Positions 1-7,353 of a stretch of 15,292 bases of DNA are shown here, piece by piece; within the stretch, counting starts at the first letter, position 1; each line of letters begins with the position of its first letter. A program made the translations under genes and the position numbers. The notes under the pieces are model-generated. The model was given only the letters and a program-made list of their open reading frames with translations, was not told the origin of the DNA and made no database searches. Source of the DNA: Methanobacteriota archaeon (GTDB lineage: Archaea > Methanobacteriota > Methanobacteria > Methanobacteriales > Methanobacteriaceae); contig JAEYSH010000104.1 of assembly GCA_023434825.1 (NCBI GenBank), positions 1 through 15,292 on the forward strand, given 5' to 3'.

Positions 1-1
1 G

Positions 2-322
2 AAAGATGTTGTTATCATAATTTCAGATACACAGGGAAGAGCATTTAGAGAAGGTGCTATCGGAACGGCTGTTGGAATATCTGGAATGAGTCCACTTTGG
101 GATAGAAAAGGAGAAAAGGACTTATACGGTAGAGAACTTCAAACTACAAGTATTGCAGTCGCCGACGAATTAGCATCAACAGCATCTATTTTAATGGGAC
201 AAGCTGATGAAGGAATCCCTGTTGTTATTATACGCGGAGTAAGTTATGTAAATGCACTTGAAAATAATAATGCAACTGCTAAAGATTTAATAAGGCCTAA
301 AAAATATGATGTTTTCAGATAA
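2..322 (+). CDS. cofE: F420-0:gamma-glutamyl ligase CofE (3' part)
   Basis: This is the C-terminal part (106 residues) of a gene whose start lies before the window. The frame is open from base 2 to the TAA at 320-322, so the ATG at 86 is internal. The visible segment SDTQGRAFREGAIG matches the conserved SDTxGRxxRxG region of the CofE ligase, and it is followed by the typical tail with GIPVVIIRGV. CofE adds glutamate residues to F420-0 using GTP, the last steps of coenzyme F420 synthesis in the cytoplasm. The family is about 250 residues long, so less than half is visible. The next gene is cofD, which acts just before it in the pathway, 78 bases downstream. The assignment rests on the conserved core and this neighbour. 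Confidence 0.88.
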   Translation, partial: KDVVIIISDTQGRAFREGAIGTAVGISGMSPLWDRKGEKDLYGRELQTTSIAVADELASTASILMGQADEGIPVVIIRGVSYVNALENNNATAKDLIRPKKYDVFR

Positions 323-352
323 ATTCATTTATTATAAATTATTATGTGAGTT

Positions 353-361
353 TTAATATAA
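353..361 (+). promoter_or_regulatory. candidate TATA box before cofD
   Basis: The AT-rich stretch TTTAATATA lies about 40 bases before the cofD start, in the 78-base gap after cofE. A start of transcription 25 bases downstream would leave a short leader holding the GAGGG ribosome site at 392-396. In such AT-rich DNA a TATA-like match is weak evidence, and cofD may also be read from upstream. Confidence 0.3.
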
Positions 362-400
362 TTCAAAAGATTAAATTTTATTTATTAAAAAGAGGGTTAT

Positions 401-1306
401 ATGATATCAATACTTTCTGGCGGGACTGGAACACCAAAGTTAATTCAAGGAATTGTCAAAATATTTGAAGAAGATGATCTGAATATAATTGTAAATACTG
501 TGGAAAATACATATATATCCGGAAACTATATAGCACCGGACATAGACACAGTGATGTATACTCTGGCCGGAATGATCAATGAAAATACATGGTACGGTAT
601 CAAAGATGATACATTTATAACCCATGAAACATTAAAAAAAATCGGGCATGATGAAGTTTTACGGATTGGCGATAAAGATCGTGCCACAAAAATTCAAAAA
701 TCATTTTTATTAGAGAAATATCCTCTTTCAAGAGCTGTGGATATCCAAAGAAAGAATTTGGGTGTTAAATCAAAGATCATACCAATGAGCGATGATCAAT
801 CACATATCAAGATAATAACCGATGAAGGAGAAATGAGCTTTCATAAGTTTCTGGTTGAAAAAAAGGGAATGCCAGAAGTGGAAGACATAATATATAATAA
901 AGTTGAACCTTCCGAAGATTTGATAAATATTATTGAATCGTCAAGAATGGTTATAATAGGACCTTCAAATCCTATAACGTCTATCGGGCCTATAATTTCA
1001 ATTGATGGAGTAAAAGAGGCACTTAAAAAGACTTATGTGGTGGGAGTATCTCCTATCATTGCTGGAAAACCTGTAAGTGGGCCTGCAGCGAAATTTATGA
1101 ATGCTTTGGACATAGAAGTGTCCAGTTTTGGAGTTGCATCACTTTATCAGGAATTTTTAGACAAGTTTATTATAGATGTTGAGGATATTGAATCCAAGAA
1201 AAAAATAGAAAAACTAATATCAGAGGTCATGACAACAAACACAAACATGAAGACCATCAATGATAAAGTGAATTTAGCGAGATGTATTTTGGGTGAAATT
1301 GTATGA
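401..1306 (+). CDS. cofD: 2-phospho-L-lactate transferase CofD
   Basis: CofD joins the 2-phospho-L-lactate moiety from its guanosine-diphospho donor to Fo, giving F420-0. The 301-residue length is normal for archaeal CofD. The N-terminal nucleotide-binding loop GGTGTPKL is at residues 7-14. PDIDTVMY lies around residues 46-53, GPSNPITSIGPI at 187-198, and a region with SPIIAGKPVSGPA at 217-229; all are hallmark CofD blocks. The motif NTVEN (32-36) is the form I expect in methanogens rather than the NTGDD type common in bacteria. The ATG follows a GAGGG ribosome site. The gene ends in ATGA, so its stop overlaps the arfA start, which implies translational coupling of two F420-pathway enzymes. 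No internal defect is seen. Confidence 0.95.
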   Translation: MISILSGGTGTPKLIQGIVKIFEEDDLNIIVNTVENTYISGNYIAPDIDTVMYTLAGMINENTWYGIKDDTFITHETLKKIGHDEVLRIGDKDRATKIQKSFLLEKYPLSRAVDIQRKNLGVKSKIIPMSDDQSHIKIITDEGEMSFHKFLVEKKGMPEVEDIIYNKVEPSEDLINIIESSRMVIIGPSNPITSIGPIISIDGVKEALKKTYVVGVSPIIAGKPVSGPAAKFMNALDIEVSSFGVASLYQEFLDKFIIDVEDIESKKKIEKLISEVMTTNTNMKTINDKVNLARCILGEIV

Positions 1307-2058
1307 TACAGATGACTTTAATTCAAATCGATAATTACGGCCCATGGACTGTTACACCAGCCCCAAGAGCCGAAGCAGACCTTCAAATTTTACAAGCAGA
1401 ACTTTATGCGGATCTTCAAAGGCAATTTGCTGCCAAAGGCGGCCTTGTTTTCTTCACCCGTTTTGATAATATGCTTGCAATTACCAATAATGTGGATGTA
1501 GAGGATCATTTAAGAATTCAAAAATCTATTGGAAATAGATACCCTATTACAGTTAGTATGGGTGTTGGAGCAGCTGAAACTCCTTATGAAGCTCAAAGAG
1601 ATGCTACAGCAGCTTTACAGAACTATGGTGGGGCACAAAATGAGGAAAGAAAAGAAATCCTGGCAATAGATGGTCTGGTAAACAAAGAAGAAAGCTTTGT
1701 TCAAATTGCACATATTGATATAAATGGAATTACAGATTCTTTAACTGACATTATTCCTGCTTATGATACTTCTTTTATTGTAAATAGAGTTCAGCACTTT
1801 TTAATGAAAAAATTAATTGAAAAAGGTTCACTATTATTCTTTATTGGTGGAGATAATTTTATGTCTCCATGTAATGGGCTTAAACCAGAGGGAATTTTAA
1901 AGATAATAGAAGAAATAGAAGATGAAACCAACATAGCACTTAAAGCAGGCGTTGGAAAAGCACCTACTGCTGAAAAAGCGGCTAATCTTGCTGATCTTGC
2001 TCTTGAAGAAATCAGGGGCGGGGTAACCTATGATCTGGTTCATGTTATGAAAGAATAA
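1303..2058 (+). CDS. arfA: GTP cyclohydrolase III (FAPy-forming) ArfA
   Basis: This enzyme converts GTP to 2-amino-5-formylamino-6-ribosylamino-pyrimidinone phosphate. It is the first step of the archaeal route to riboflavin and to the deazaflavin Fo of F420. The 251-residue protein shows the family's two fused palm-like halves, each with an aspartate-bearing strand: IQIDNYGPWT (7-16) paired with FTRFDN (51-56), and AHIDINGIT (136-144) paired with FFIGGDNF (179-186). D139 and D184 are the likely metal ligands, by analogy with nucleotidyl cyclase and GGDEF palms. SMGVGAAETPYEAQ (85-98) is another recognisable family block. The start overlaps the cofD stop in ATGA. The pairing with cofD and cofE makes a compact F420/flavin gene block. 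The homologue in Methanocaldococcus jannaschii is MJ0145. Confidence 0.95.
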   Translation: MIQMTLIQIDNYGPWTVTPAPRAEADLQILQAELYADLQRQFAAKGGLVFFTRFDNMLAITNNVDVEDHLRIQKSIGNRYPITVSMGVGAAETPYEAQRDATAALQNYGGAQNEERKEILAIDGLVNKEESFVQIAHIDINGITDSLTDIIPAYDTSFIVNRVQHFLMKKLIEKGSLLFFIGGDNFMSPCNGLKPEGILKIIEEIEDETNIALKAGVGKAPTAEKAANLADLALEEIRGGVTYDLVHVMKE

Positions 2059-2116
2059 TTTAATTTTTTATTATTTTCAATTTAATTATATTTTTAATAT
2101 TTTATTTCAATAGGGA

Positions 2117-2869
2117 GTGAAATTTATTAAAGTTTTAGCGCCCATGGCAGGAATTACCGATGGAAATTTCTGCAAAAAATTAGCAAACTATGGATTTGAT
2201 GTGCTTACTATTGGCGGCTACAATTTAGATAAAAAAACCATAGAAGCAGGTCAAAAAATTATTCAAAGAGGAAGGCCTGAATTTGACATAAATGAGGAAA
2301 ATATTATATCTGCTATAGAAAATGAGGCAAATATAATTAAAAATTCATGGGATGGCATTGTTTCTGTAAATTTAAGAGCAACATCTCCAAAAAGTATTGT
2401 TGAAATATCTAAATTGCCGCAGATAGATATAGTAGAAATAAACGCACACTGCAGGCAACCTGAATTAACTGATATTGGGTGCGGCCAGGCACTTCTTTAT
2501 GATATGGATATTTTGTATGATTTCATTAAAAATGTTGTAAAAAAAGCAGAAAGTAAAGTATCTGTAAAAATTCGGGCTAATATTGAAAATGTAGATGATA
2601 TTGAAGTCTCAAAGGTAATTGAAGAAGCTGGAGCTCAATTTCTTCATTTAGATGCTATGAAGCCAGGATATAACTATGCAGACTATGGACTGGTAAAATC
2701 TATTAAAGAAAATACTGAAATATTCTTAATAGGGAATAATTCAATCCGTGATTTAGAATCAGCAAGAAAAATGATTTCTGCAGGTGCAGATGGAATATCC
2801 ATAGCAAGAGCAGCAATGAATGGAAAAATTCCATTTGATCTTAAAAGATTAACTTATGAAAATTTTTAA
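2117..2869 (+). CDS. nifR3/Dus-like TIM-barrel flavoprotein of unknown function
   Basis: This 250-residue protein is predicted to be an FMN-binding TIM barrel of the dihydrouridine synthase (nifR3) superfamily. APMAGITD (8-15) is the N-terminal Dus signature. EINAHCRQPELTDIGCG (107-123) sits where Dus enzymes carry their catalytic cysteine; C112 and C122 are candidates. VKIRAN (150-155) holds the flavin-contacting lysine K151, and GADGISIARAAM (223-234) resembles the phosphate-binding end of the barrel. It lacks the C-terminal tRNA-binding extension of true Dus enzymes, so tRNA reduction is not assured. The GTG start is the only usual one after the in-frame TAG at 2111, and it has no well-spaced ribosome site; the AT-rich stretch near 2086-2096 could serve a leaderless message. 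In some methanogens such a barrel is fused to methanogenesis marker 9, which here is a separate gene downstream. Confidence 0.75.
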   Translation: MKFIKVLAPMAGITDGNFCKKLANYGFDVLTIGGYNLDKKTIEAGQKIIQRGRPEFDINEENIISAIENEANIIKNSWDGIVSVNLRATSPKSIVEISKLPQIDIVEINAHCRQPELTDIGCGQALLYDMDILYDFIKNVVKKAESKVSVKIRANIENVDDIEVSKVIEEAGAQFLHLDAMKPGYNYADYGLVKSIKENTEIFLIGNNSIRDLESARKMISAGADGISIARAAMNGKIPFDLKRLTYENF

Positions 2870-2886
2870 TATAAACTTCACCATCA

Positions 2887-2905
2887 TATATAATATATAT
2901 TATAA
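2887..2905 (+). promoter_or_regulatory. candidate TATA region before atwA
   Basis: An alternating TATATA-rich stretch lies 30-48 bases before the atwA start, in a 65-base gap. A transcript starting 25 bases downstream would carry the AAGGTGAT ribosome site at 2924-2931. Its position fits an archaeal promoter, but the sequence is low in complexity. Confidence 0.4.
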
Positions 2906-2934
2906 TTATTGCAAATTTATACAAAGGTGATCGC

Positions 2935-4530
2935 ATGTCTTTTATAGAATTAGAAAATGTCACTAAAACATTTAAAGGTGTAGACGTTCTAAAAAATCTA
3001 AATATTACTATAGATGAAGGTCGGGTACTGGGTATTTTAGGAAGAAGCGGAGCTGGAAAATCTGTATTAATAAATATGCTTCGTGGAATGAAAGAATACA
3101 AGCCTGACAGCGGAAAAATTATTTATAATATTGCGATATGTCCTGATTGTGTTTTAGTTGATGCTCCTTCAAAAGTAGGACAAAAATGTGCATGCGGCGG
3201 AGATTTTGAAGCCAAACGAGTTGATTTATGGGATACTGATAGAAAAATATACGCTGCCATTAGAAGAAGGATATCTATCATGTTGCAGCGGACTTTTGCT
3301 CTCTATGAAGATGATACTGTAATTGATAATGTTTTAAAATCTATAGATCACCATGATGAAGAAGAAAGCATGTATATGGCTATAGATCTTCTGGAAACTA
3401 CTCAAATGACTCACAGAATTACTCACATCGCAAGAGATTTGAGTGGTGGGGAAAAACAGAGAGTAGTTCTTGCAAGACAAATAGCAAAGGAACCTATGGT
3501 TTTCCTTGCAGATGAACCTACAGGTACTCTTGATCCAAAAACCGCAGAACTTATACACCAGGCACTTCTAGAAGGTGTTAAAGAAAAAGGTACAACCATG
3601 ATCATTACTTCGCACTGGCCAGAAGTTATGAGAAAGCTTTCTGATTATGTAATCTGGCTTGAAAAGGGTGAAATAGTTGATGAAGGAGATCCGGAATCTG
3701 TTGTAAAGAGATTTTTGGAGCAAGTGCCTTTACCTAAAAAATCAGAAGATTATCAAACAGGCGGCCCAATGATTAAAATGGAAGATGTTAAAAAACATTA
3801 TTATTCCATTGAAAGGGGCGTAGTTAAAGCTGTTGATGGAATAGACCTCGTTGTAGATGAAGGTGAAATTTTTGGTATTGTTGGACTAAGTGGAGCAGGT
3901 AAAACGACATTATCCCGTATTTTATATGGATTAACTGAACCAAGTGGGGGTAATATATTAGTTAAGCTTGGAGATGACTGGGTAGACATGACCGAATCCG
4001 GACCATTTGGACGAGGGCGAATTAAACCATATTTGGGAATTTTACACCAGGAATACAGTCTTTATCCACATAGAAATGTTTTAGGAAATCTTACTGAAGC
4101 TATAAGTTTAGAGCTTCCTGCAGAATTTGCTAAAATGAAAGCTATATATGTTCTTAAAGCAGTTGGATTCGATGAAGAATATGCAGCTAGTCTATTAACT
4201 AAATATCCTGATGAGTTAAGCGGAGGGGAAAGACATAGAGTCGCTTTAGCTCAAGTTTTAATTAAAGAACCCAATATTATCATTCTTGATGAACCTACAG
4301 GTACTATGGATCCAATTACAAGGGTTCAGGTCACTGATTCAATAAGAAAGGCGAGAGATGAGTTAAGTCAAACTTTCTTAATTATTTCACATGATATGGA
4401 CTTCGTACTGGATGTCTGCGACAGGGCAGCACTTATGAGGGGTGGAAAAATCCTTAAAATAGGAGATCCACATGAAATAGTTGAAGATTTGACACCAACT
4501 GAAAAGCAGAAAATGCTTACAGATGAATAA
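2935..4530 (+). CDS. atwA: methyl-coenzyme M reductase activation component A2 (AtwA)
   Basis: AtwA is the double ATPase needed for ATP-dependent reductive activation of methyl-coenzyme M reductase (its Ni-F430 must be Ni(I)). The 531-residue protein holds two ABC ATPase domains and no membrane segments. Domain 1 has Walker A GRSGAGKS (36-43), signature LSGGE (169-173) and Walker B ending FLADEP (190-195). Domain 2 has Walker A GLSGAGKT (317-324), LSGGE (428-432) and ILDEP (450-454). Domain 1 also carries a cysteine cluster, C69-x2-C72 and C85-x-C87, between Walker A and the signature, which looks like a metal site. A strong AAGGTGAT ribosome site sits just before the ATG. The gene stands between the TIM-barrel gene and marker 9. 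Its size and two-domain layout match the methanogen-specific family. Confidence 0.93.
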   Translation: MSFIELENVTKTFKGVDVLKNLNITIDEGRVLGILGRSGAGKSVLINMLRGMKEYKPDSGKIIYNIAICPDCVLVDAPSKVGQKCACGGDFEAKRVDLWDTDRKIYAAIRRRISIMLQRTFALYEDDTVIDNVLKSIDHHDEEESMYMAIDLLETTQMTHRITHIARDLSGGEKQRVVLARQIAKEPMVFLADEPTGTLDPKTAELIHQALLEGVKEKGTTMIITSHWPEVMRKLSDYVIWLEKGEIVDEGDPESVVKRFLEQVPLPKKSEDYQTGGPMIKMEDVKKHYYSIERGVVKAVDGIDLVVDEGEIFGIVGLSGAGKTTLSRILYGLTEPSGGNILVKLGDDWVDMTESGPFGRGRIKPYLGILHQEYSLYPHRNVLGNLTEAISLELPAEFAKMKAIYVLKAVGFDEEYAASLLTKYPDELSGGERHRVALAQVLIKEPNIIILDEPTGTMDPITRVQVTDSIRKARDELSQTFLIISHDMDFVLDVCDRAALMRGGKILKIGDPHEIVEDLTPTEKQKMLTDE

Positions 4531-4676
4531 TTTCTTTATTATAAGTTTGAAAATAATGGCATTGGAATAAATGCTTAAACTCCTGAATAAATTGAACAAT
4601 TATATTATATTTTTATTAGGGGATTTTGCTATTTACAAATGATCTAGAATTAAATAAATGATTACAAATGAATTTG
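4531..4676 (+). promoter_or_regulatory. promoter region upstream of the marker 9 operon
   Basis: No gene is visible here. T-rich DNA just after the atwA stop (4531-4541) may end its transcript. A TATA-like TATATTATAT at 4601-4610 would place a transcription start near 4627-4635, giving a leader of about 250 bases before marker 9. A ten-base direct repeat TTACAAATGA occurs at 4633-4642 and 4662-4671, 29 bases apart, a spacing near three helical turns. These are sequence observations; use as a promoter is inferred. Confidence 0.35.
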
Positions 4677-4880
4677 GAGGTTTTAGAAACTTTCAGTTTC
4701 TGAACAATCGAAAATCAAAAATTTTCGATGTCTACAAAACTTTAAGTTTTGTGACAGCAAAACAGAGTTTTGCTTGTTCTGAACACTATCAAAAACTTTG
4801 TTTTTGATGCACAGAAAATGCTTCGCATTTTCTTTAGCTATGTGTTCGAAAACCTCAAATATGAAATATATGGAGGATTA
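4677..4880 (+). promoter_or_regulatory. multi-hairpin structured leader, possible riboswitch-like element
   Basis: Six perfect hairpins follow each other: 4685-4690/4696-4701, 4707-4715/4721-4729, 4734-4740/4746-4752, 4756-4763/4767-4774, 4788-4796/4800-4808 and 4813-4821/4825-4833. Stems are 6-9 base pairs and loops 3-5 bases. Further pairing closes groups of them: GAACA 4702-4706 with TGTTC 4775-4779 (hairpins 2-4), GAACA 4781-4785 with TGTTC 4843-4847 (hairpins 5-6), and GAGGTTTT 4677-4684 with AAAACCTC 4849-4856 around everything. The CCTC at 4853-4856 can instead pair with GAGG at 4873-4876, the ribosome site of the next gene. The fold is derived by eye from base pairing. It matches no riboswitch class I know, and a dispersed intergenic repeat is an alternative. 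Confidence 0.5.
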
Positions 4881-4882
4881 TA

Positions 4883-5359
4883 ATGGTATGGGAAGATTCA
4901 CCATCACACGTATGCAGGGGAGGAGACAAAAGAGCATTAACATTTTGTTGTCCGCCAGTAAAACCCTGCCCAATTATATATGCTCTTGAAGAAGTAGGAA
5001 TGAGCTCTCAAGAGTACATAGCAAAAAAAGAAGAATTTGGTAAAAAAACTAGATTAGGCCAAGGAGAAGGAACCTGTTTTGGATCATTAGTATGGTGCTG
5101 TAAACCATCAAAACCATGTCCATTAAGGGATATGGTAATGAGAAAAATTGACATGAGCACTGAAGAATATATGGAACTTAAAAAACAGCTTTCAGAAGAG
5201 CTTGTAGGTGCATCTGAATCTTCAAAAGAGGAAGTTAAGGCACTTGCAGATGCATTTAATATTCCTGAAGAAGAAGCAGTAAGTGTTCTTCAAGAATGTG
5301 GAAATGATTTAAGAATGGCTGCTAAAATACTCAAGATGAAAAGCCTTGAGATGCAATAA
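4883..5359 (+). CDS. methanogenesis marker 9 domain protein with UBA-like tail
   Basis: This 158-residue protein matches the methanogenesis marker 9 domain, a cysteine-rich domain of unknown function found only in methanogens. It has two copies of the diagnostic motif, FCCPPVKPC (21-29) and WCCKPSKPC (71-79). The eight expected cysteines are C11, C22, C23, C29, C65, C72, C73 and C79, which suggests a metal or Fe-S site. The copies are exactly 50 residues apart, and each is followed by a similar helix (MSSQEYIAKK and MSTEEYMELK), so the core looks like an internal duplication. Residues 115-151 resemble a UBA-like helical domain. The ATG follows a strong GGAGG ribosome site at 4872-4876. It probably heads an operon with the precorrin-2 dehydrogenase and hemA. 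In some methanogens this domain is fused to a nifR3-type barrel. Confidence 0.88.
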   Translation: MVWEDSPSHVCRGGDKRALTFCCPPVKPCPIIYALEEVGMSSQEYIAKKEEFGKKTRLGQGEGTCFGSLVWCCKPSKPCPLRDMVMRKIDMSTEEYMELKKQLSEELVGASESSKEEVKALADAFNIPEEEAVSVLQECGNDLRMAAKILKMKSLEMQ

Positions 5360-5381
5360 TAGTGGCTCTGGAGTTTTTAAT

Positions 5382-6002
5382 ATGGGTTGGACTCCTCTTT
5401 TTCTGCAGATGAAAAACAAAAATGTTTTAATTGTTGGTGCAGGAGAAGTAGGCAGTCGAAGAGCATCTCGATTTATTAAAGCAGGTGCTAATGTAGTTTT
5501 AATTGGGAGAAAAGTACCCAAAGAACTCAGTGAATTTGAAATTAGCTGTAAACCTGTTCATGAAGTTGAAAAATGGGTTGAATGGTCTGATATTGTGGTT
5601 GTGGCCACTGGAGACCATAAATTAAATGAAAAAGTGGCTAAATTAGCCGGCCATAAACTTTTAAACCGTGCAGATTATCCTGAAGAAGGGAATTTAATTG
5701 TTCCATCTTCTTTTTTTATAGGGGACGTACAATTATGCATATTTACTGGTGGAAAGAGCCCCCTTATGGCCAAAGAGTTAAGAAAAAGAATACAGAAAGT
5801 AATAAAAGATGAAGATATCTTTCAGCTTGAACTTCAAGATTTCACCAGAAAAATTTTAAAAGAAAAAATTGATGACCAGAAAAAGCGCAGAGATTATTTA
5901 TATGAAATACTAAATGATGAAAATATAAGTGAATTATTGAAGAAAGGAAATTTGGAAGGCGCTAAAAAGTATATAAAGGACCAAATTGATTTAAATAAAT
6001 AA
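5382..6002 (+). CDS. precorrin-2 dehydrogenase (siroheme synthase N-terminal type)
   Basis: The enzyme oxidises precorrin-2 to sirohydrochlorin with NAD+, and some family members (Met8p type) also insert iron. Sirohydrochlorin is the branch point to siroheme, cobamides and, with nickel, F430. From the ATG at 5382 the protein has 206 residues, normal for this family. It opens with the typical WTPLFLQMKNKNVLIVGAGEV-type Rossmann start (dinucleotide loop VGAGEVGSRRA). DIVVVATGD and the NRADYPEEGNLIVPS segment follow, matching the family's conserved Asp/Pro region. I chose 5382 over a TTG at 5346 because GGAG at 5370-5373 is well placed and the homology begins there. The start lies 22 bases after the marker 9 stop, and hemA follows 33 bases downstream. 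Confidence 0.9.
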   Translation: MGWTPLFLQMKNKNVLIVGAGEVGSRRASRFIKAGANVVLIGRKVPKELSEFEISCKPVHEVEKWVEWSDIVVVATGDHKLNEKVAKLAGHKLLNRADYPEEGNLIVPSSFFIGDVQLCIFTGGKSPLMAKELRKRIQKVIKDEDIFQLELQDFTRKILKEKIDDQKKRRDYLYEILNDENISELLKKGNLEGAKKYIKDQIDLNK

Positions 6003-6035
6003 TATTAATGTTTACTTTGTTGTCCAGGTGATAAG

Positions 6036-7238
6036 ATGATTCTAAATATAAGAATCGACCATAAAACAGCGGATATTTGCACAATAGAAAAATCTACACA
6101 AGAAATGGAGGAACTCTTTAGTGAAATAAAGAGGGAATGTGTAGTAAATGAATATATTGGATTAAAGACATGCAATCGTGCAGAGCTGTACATTATTCTG
6201 GACAATATAAATTATGAAAACTTTAATTTTGCTAATTTTGTGGTAGAAACTGATGATAATGCCTTAAATCATCTTCTTAGATTATCATGTGGCTTAGAAT
6301 CTATGATAATAGGTGAAGATCAGATTTTAGGCCAACTGAAGGATGTCCGTAAGCAAAGTGTTTCTAATGGTAATTGTGGACAAATTTTAGACACTATTTT
6401 TAAAAAAGCTGTTCATGTCGGTCAGGTAGTCAGGAAAAAAACTAATATTAATAAGGGATCTATTTCTATCGGTTCAGCAGCAGTTGAACTTGCTGAATCT
6501 GTTCATGGAGACTTGAAATGTAAAAAAGTTCTTGTTATAGGTGCGGGAAAAATGGGAACACTTGTTGCCAAGGCACTTGTGGAAAAACATCTTAAAGCGA
6601 TTGTTGTTGCAAATAGGACTTATGACAGGGCAACATGCCTTGCAAGGGAACTTGGAGGTTCAGCAATACATTTCGACAGGCTTGATGAAGCGATGAGCGA
6701 TGCTGATGTTATAATAAGCGCAACCGGCGCACCTCATGCAATTTTAAATTATGAAAAGATAAAAAATGCAGTTCCATCACAAAATCTGCAAAAACTGGTT
6801 ATGGTTGATATTGCTAATCCGAGAGATATTGATGTGAATGTGAAAGAATTAGGGGTTAAATTATTTAATATCGACGATTTGAGGGGAATAGCTGATAAAA
6901 ATAAAAAAATGAGGGAATGTGAAGCTATTGAAGCTGAAAAAATAATTGAAGAAGAAATGTTCCTTTTAAATAGATCTTTAAAACATCTTGAAGTAGAATC
7001 TCTTATCTCTAATATAAGGCGTAATGCTGAAGAAATAAGGATTAAAGAAACTGAAAAGGCATTCCGGATGTTAGGGGATATAAACGGTAAGGAAAAAATA
7101 GTTGAAGGCCTTACTCAAGTTGTGGTGGATAAAATCTTCTCAGATATCATCAGAAATATTAAAGCAGCAGCTGAAAACGATGATAAAAAATTAATTGAAA
7201 CTGCAGAATGCCTTTTTGCCAATGAAAAGAGCAAATAA
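6036..7238 (+). CDS. hemA: glutamyl-tRNA reductase HemA
   Basis: HemA reduces glutamyl-tRNA(Glu) to glutamate-1-semialdehyde with NADPH, the committed step of tetrapyrrole synthesis feeding F430, cobamides and siroheme. The 400-residue protein has the catalytic-cysteine motif LKTCNRAELY (43-52, C46), the LSCGLESMIIGEDQILGQ block (83-100), the NADPH loop VLVIGAGKMG (165-174) and the C-terminal helical dimerisation region. The start is well fixed: AGGTGAT at 6026-6032 lies just before the ATG, and residue 1 begins the expected strand. It follows the precorrin-2 dehydrogenase by 33 bases, so the two ends of one pathway are probably cotranscribed. T-runs follow the stop. Confidence 0.96.
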   Translation: MILNIRIDHKTADICTIEKSTQEMEELFSEIKRECVVNEYIGLKTCNRAELYIILDNINYENFNFANFVVETDDNALNHLLRLSCGLESMIIGEDQILGQLKDVRKQSVSNGNCGQILDTIFKKAVHVGQVVRKKTNINKGSISIGSAAVELAESVHGDLKCKKVLVIGAGKMGTLVAKALVEKHLKAIVVANRTYDRATCLARELGGSAIHFDRLDEAMSDADVIISATGAPHAILNYEKIKNAVPSQNLQKLVMVDIANPRDIDVNVKELGVKLFNIDDLRGIADKNKKMRECEAIEAEKIIEEEMFLLNRSLKHLEVESLISNIRRNAEEIRIKETEKAFRMLGDINGKEKIVEGLTQVVVDKIFSDIIRNIKAAAENDDKKLIETAECLFANEKSK

Positions 7239-7260
7239 GTATTTTTTTGATCATTTTTTA
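7239..7260 (+). terminator. T-rich termination region after hemA
   Basis: Two runs of T (7241-7248 and 7254-7259) follow within 22 bases of the hemA stop. Archaeal RNA polymerase ends transcription at T-rich tracts without needing a hairpin. This is the natural end of the marker 9-hemA transcript, though no experiment supports it. Confidence 0.4.
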
Positions 7261-7286
7261 TAAATTTCATGACTTTTGTATGATGT

Positions 7287-7310
7287 ATGTTATTTAGTAA
7301 TACATAACAT
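7287..7310 (+). repeat. inverted repeat ATGTTAT/ATAACAT
   Basis: ATGTTAT (7287-7293) and its complement ATAACAT (7304-7310) are ten bases apart, between the hemA terminator and the candidate small RNA promoter. It could be an operator or part of a termination signal. The repeat is short and AT-rich, so chance is possible. Confidence 0.3.
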
Positions 7311-7326
7311 GATTTTATTAAGAAGA

Positions 7327-7334
7327 TTTATATA
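7327..7334 (+). promoter_or_regulatory. TATA box of candidate small RNA
   Basis: TTTATATA preceded by purine-rich AAGA has the archaeal BRE/TATA form. It lies about 25 bases before the predicted 5' end of a structured RNA at about 7354, the spacing expected for archaeal promoters. No protein gene starts at that distance. Confidence 0.5.
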
Positions 7335-7353
7335 ATAAAAGACTAAATTATTA

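Noticed and set aside
4685..4833. CRISPR-like array of repeated units
   Set aside because: The units are self-complementary hairpins with differing sequences and no constant repeat or unique spacers.
4798..4989. 63-codon reading frame across the leader and marker 9 start
   Set aside because: It runs through the hairpins and overlaps marker 9 in another frame, has no ribosome site and no recognisable domain.
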